Source: JAUWPO01 sp965603285 (GTDB lineage: Bacteria; Chloroflexota; Anaerolineae; Anaerolineales; UBA4823). From it: DNA of 24,486 nt. The translations under genes were made by a program, and so were the position numbers. The stretch lies in NCBI GenBank assembly GCA_965603285.1, contig CBFDCK010000034.1:1-24486 (forward strand), read 5' to 3'. Position 1 is the stretch's first letter, and every line of letters starts with the position of its first letter. Of this stretch, positions 22,425-24,486 are shown piece by piece. Below the pieces are notes generated by a model, which made no database searches, had not been told where the DNA came from, and worked only from the letters and a program-made list of their open reading frames with translations.

Positions 22425-24092
22425 ATGGGTGAGACCGGAGATAATTCGACAATAGATAATTCGGGAAAGCGCCGCATCCCAAAACTTCGGATGGCGGATT
22501 ACCCGAACGTAGATGATATCGTTCGCCAGGGTTTATTGGAGAGACCGCATCCGGAGAATGCGGTCGATATTCTGCTGGTCAATCCTCCCACGCCAGATCG
22601 TGAATTATGGATTCGCACCCAGCACCGGGTTGGGCGGCGCACGCGCGAGAACATGGTCTGGCCGCAGGTGTCACTGGCTCAAATGGCAGCCTTGCTACAT
22701 CCCACTTATAAAGTTCAAATTGTGGATGCCAATGCGGAACGCATGAGTTGGTCCGAGTTTATAAAAAAGCTTGAAGAATACCAGCCGCGTTATTACATGA
22801 CGCAGATAACTGCCCCCACTCTTGAAAACGATATGTATGGGTGCTTTCTGGCCAAGGCGCGCCGGGCAATCACGATCGCGTTTGGGACGCATGTTACACC
22901 GCTCCCCCGTCAAACGATGAACCCGTATCCCAGTCTTGATTACGTGTTGGTTGGTGAACCAGATCTGACGATTCGTGATTTGCTGGATCATTTTGAAGGC
23001 AAAATTGAAGAGCGTCCGCCGGAAATTTTGCGCCTCTTTGATAAACACGATCCGGACTATAAACCAGCAATTAAGGCTGATGGATCGCTGGATATGCATG
23101 CCATTAAGGGACTGGCATGGCGGGATGGAGATGAGATTGTGGTCAATTCGCCCAGACCGTTTATCTCCAATCTGGATGATTTACCGGTGCCAATGCATGA
23201 ACTGCTGCCCTTTGAGAAATACCGTATGCCGCTCATTAAGGGTCCGTTTACGTTTATTGTGACAAGCCGCGGCTGCCCAGCCGGTTGCACCTTCTGTATA
23301 AAGCATGTCAGCTACCAGTATTCAACCAGGCTGCGCTCCCCTGAACTGCTCATGAGTGAAATGTGGCAGTTAAAGAAAATGGGCGTTCATAATATTCACA
23401 TGTATTCGGACTTATTCACTGTGAATCGGGAGCAGGTAGTTGAACTTTGCCAGCGTATGATCGCTGAGAAGATCGATATAAAGTGGACCTGCAACAGCCG
23501 CATCGATTACGTAGACGAAGAGATGTTGGGCTTGATGAGCAAAGCGGGCTGCTGGTATATTTCTTGGGGCATCGAAAGCGGAAACGAGCAAATCCTCAGG
23601 CATGTTCACAAAGGTGCCTACCCTGATAAAGCCAAGCGGGCATTGTCCTGGGCTAAGAATGCCGGAATAAAGAATTGGGGCTACTTCATTATCGGCTTGC
23701 CTGGCGAAACTGAAGAGACGATAAGGGAAACGATCGAGTTTGCCAAGAAATTACCTTTGGATATCGCTCTCTTCCACGTTGCAGCCCCTTACCCAGGCAC
23801 GCCATTTTTCGCCGAGGTCGTGGAGAAGGGCTGGTTCCGTAAGGGAACCCGCTGGGAAGATGTGGATATGGACAGAGGGACGGTGCTCGATTATCCCAAC
23901 CTGTCTGCAGAACGACTGCTGTATTGGCAGAAGCGCGCTTTCCGAGAGTGGGCGCTGCGACCCGCTCCGATGATGACTTATCTAAAAATGCTGCTGTCGG
24001 ATTGGTCTACCATGCGAACTGCCCTCAATGTGGGATTGGAGCATTTGAGCTGGGCATCTACGGATAGCGGGGCACCCATTGGGAGAGAATAA
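22425..24092 (+). CDS. B12-binding-domain radical SAM protein
   Basis: A 555-residue class B-type radical SAM enzyme. Residues 45-200 form a cobalamin-binding-like Rossmann domain (VDILLVNPPTPDREL; YKVQIVDANAERM; IAFGTHVTPLP; VLVGEPDLTIRDLL), lacking the classical DxHxxG motif, as is common in this group. The radical SAM core has SRGCPAGCTFC with the [4Fe-4S] cysteines C284, C288 and C291, a GIESGNEQIL SAM-contact motif, and GYFIIGLPGETEETI. The C-terminal 70 residues are basic and helical. It resembles BchE/HpnJ-type enzymes, but substrate cannot be inferred. It has its own promoter and a strong terminator, so it is a single-gene unit. Methyl transfer or ring rearrangement on a lipid or tetrapyrrole are guesses. 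Confidence 0.87.
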   Translation: MGETGDNSTIDNSGKRRIPKLRMADYPNVDDIVRQGLLERPHPENAVDILLVNPPTPDRELWIRTQHRVGRRTRENMVWPQVSLAQMAALLHPTYKVQIVDANAERMSWSEFIKKLEEYQPRYYMTQITAPTLENDMYGCFLAKARRAITIAFGTHVTPLPRQTMNPYPSLDYVLVGEPDLTIRDLLDHFEGKIEERPPEILRLFDKHDPDYKPAIKADGSLDMHAIKGLAWRDGDEIVVNSPRPFISNLDDLPVPMHELLPFEKYRMPLIKGPFTFIVTSRGCPAGCTFCIKHVSYQYSTRLRSPELLMSEMWQLKKMGVHNIHMYSDLFTVNREQVVELCQRMIAEKIDIKWTCNSRIDYVDEEMLGLMSKAGCWYISWGIESGNEQILRHVHKGAYPDKAKRALSWAKNAGIKNWGYFIIGLPGETEETIRETIEFAKKLPLDIALFHVAAPYPGTPFFAEVVEKGWFRKGTRWEDVDMDRGTVLDYPNLSAERLLYWQKRAFREWALRPAPMMTYLKMLLSDWSTMRTALNVGLEHLSWASTDSGAPIGRE

Positions 24093-24102
24093 TATTTAAT
24101 GT

Positions 24103-24151
24103 AAAACTGGTACAGCAGCATCATGACGGGAAACTGCAGCACCAGTTTTTT
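24103..24151. terminator. Bidirectional rho-independent terminator
   Basis: AAAACTGGT (24103-24111) pairs with ACCAGTTTT (24141-24149), and GCAG with CTGC inside the stem. TTTTTT follows on the plus strand, and an A-rich left arm gives TTTTAC on the minus strand. It lies between convergent genes and can serve both the radical SAM gene and the S1-domain gene. Confidence 0.82.
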
Positions 24152-24172
24152 ATTCCAACAGGGACAGATCTT

Positions 24173-24486
24173 CTAATTTGTGCTTTGAACTCTGTTATGC
24201 AGTGTACGGGTTAAAACATCATCAAGCTCATTGTCCTCGGCTGTTGGTTTTTGCTTTTTGGAGGGGACTGGATCACCCTTATCATCATCCTTGGAGCGGT
24301 CCATGGCATCCCGCAAAGCAAATTCCATTGCCGTGGGGTCAGGCTCAACCGGTTTATCTTCTTGTTCAACTTTTTTCTTCGATGGGCGGGATTGCCTTTC
24401 ATAATCCTCTTCAACAGCAGGAGGTACCTCTAGAGTTTTCATGCTCAATTTTATCTGTTTCTTTTGGCGGTTGACGTTTAACACCA
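24173..24486 (-). CDS. S1-domain RNA-binding protein, C-terminal part (cut by window end)
   Basis: Only the last 104 residues are in the window; the frame is open to the edge. It begins VLNVNRQKKQIKLSMKTLE, the typical last strand of an S1 OB-fold, where a Val/Ile, basic residues and I-LSMK recur. The first codon in the window is GTG and is internal, not a start. After the S1 end comes a highly charged, disordered tail (VPPAVEEDYERQSRPSKKK and more Lys, Glu, Asp and Pro) finishing ELDDVLTRTLHNRVQ. This is probably a ribosomal protein S1 homologue or another multi-S1-domain protein. How many S1 domains precede cannot be seen. Confidence 0.72.
   Translation of the reverse strand, partial: VLNVNRQKKQIKLSMKTLEVPPAVEEDYERQSRPSKKKVEQEDKPVEPDPTAMEFALRDAMDRSKDDDKGDPVPSKKQKPTAEDNELDDVLTRTLHNRVQSTN

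Noticed and set aside
24178..24474. Plus-strand frame over the S1 gene end
   Set aside because: Antisense to the charged tail of the S1-domain protein; the minus strand carries the S1 motif and a terminator behind its stop.
1..24486. CRISPR array, tRNA, rRNA, phage or toxin-antitoxin genes
   Set aside because: No regularly spaced repeats, no cloverleaf or rRNA-like conserved segments and no such protein motifs were seen on either strand.

Overview
The window looks like chromosomal DNA of a bacterium from the Chloroflexota, most likely the Anaerolineae. This is inferred from several things together: the alaS / ruvX / mltG neighbourhood, Anaerolineae-style hypothetical membrane proteins with C-terminal TPR-like tails, a lipoprotein with a Q/A/T-rich linker, a TIGR01906/DUF1461 protein, a DUF3786 protein, and a membrane-embedded spermidine-synthase-like protein. 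There is no rRNA, tRNA, CRISPR array, phage or intact insertion sequence. Base composition is even and close to 50% GC by eye.

Region 1 (152-11493, all minus strand) is an eight-gene, tightly packed run reading alaS, two paralogous multi-pass GT-C-like membrane proteins, a GtrB/ArnC-like glycosyltransferase, a WecD-like N-acetyltransferase, a WecE/RffA-like sugar aminotransferase, ruvX and mltG. alaS, ruvX and mltG commonly lie near each other in many bacteria. Here a five-gene surface-sugar cassette sits between alaS and ruvX with gaps of only a few bases, or overlaps. WecD and WecE together predict a TDP-4-acetamido-4,6-dideoxyhexose (Fuc4NAc-type) donor. The GtrB-like enzyme and the two GT-C-like proteins could move sugars onto a lipid carrier and then onto an extracellular acceptor.

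Region 2 (11494-14887, plus strand) starts in a 350-base divergent promoter region. It holds a family-2 glycosyltransferase, a membrane protein fused to a spermidine-synthase-like Rossmann domain, and a TIGR01906 membrane protein. It converges on a minus-strand lipoprotein gene (15007-15903) across a very strong hairpin terminator.

Region 3 (15904-20043) has a MalK/UgpC-like ABC ATPase without transporter partners. It is divergent from mutS, which appears to be transcribed as a leaderless mRNA. A 106-base element with imperfect inverted ends follows mutS.

Region 4 (20224-22293, minus) holds a VOC-family protein whose only plausible full-length start codon is ATA, then (upstream, as a separate operon) a GmhB-type HAD phosphatase, a DUF3786 protein and an unrecognised 132-residue protein. 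The HAD gene also looks leaderless.

Region 5 (22425-24486) has a B12-binding-type radical SAM protein on the plus strand. It converges, across a bidirectional terminator, on the C-terminal end of an S1-domain RNA-binding protein that is cut by the window edge.

The best leads are the sugar cassette inside the alaS-ruvX-mltG neighbourhood, the duplicated GT-C/TPR-like proteins, the ATA-start VOC gene, the two leaderless genes, and the hairpins with alternative pairings or no matching gene. No sequence search was possible, so family names rest on motif recognition.
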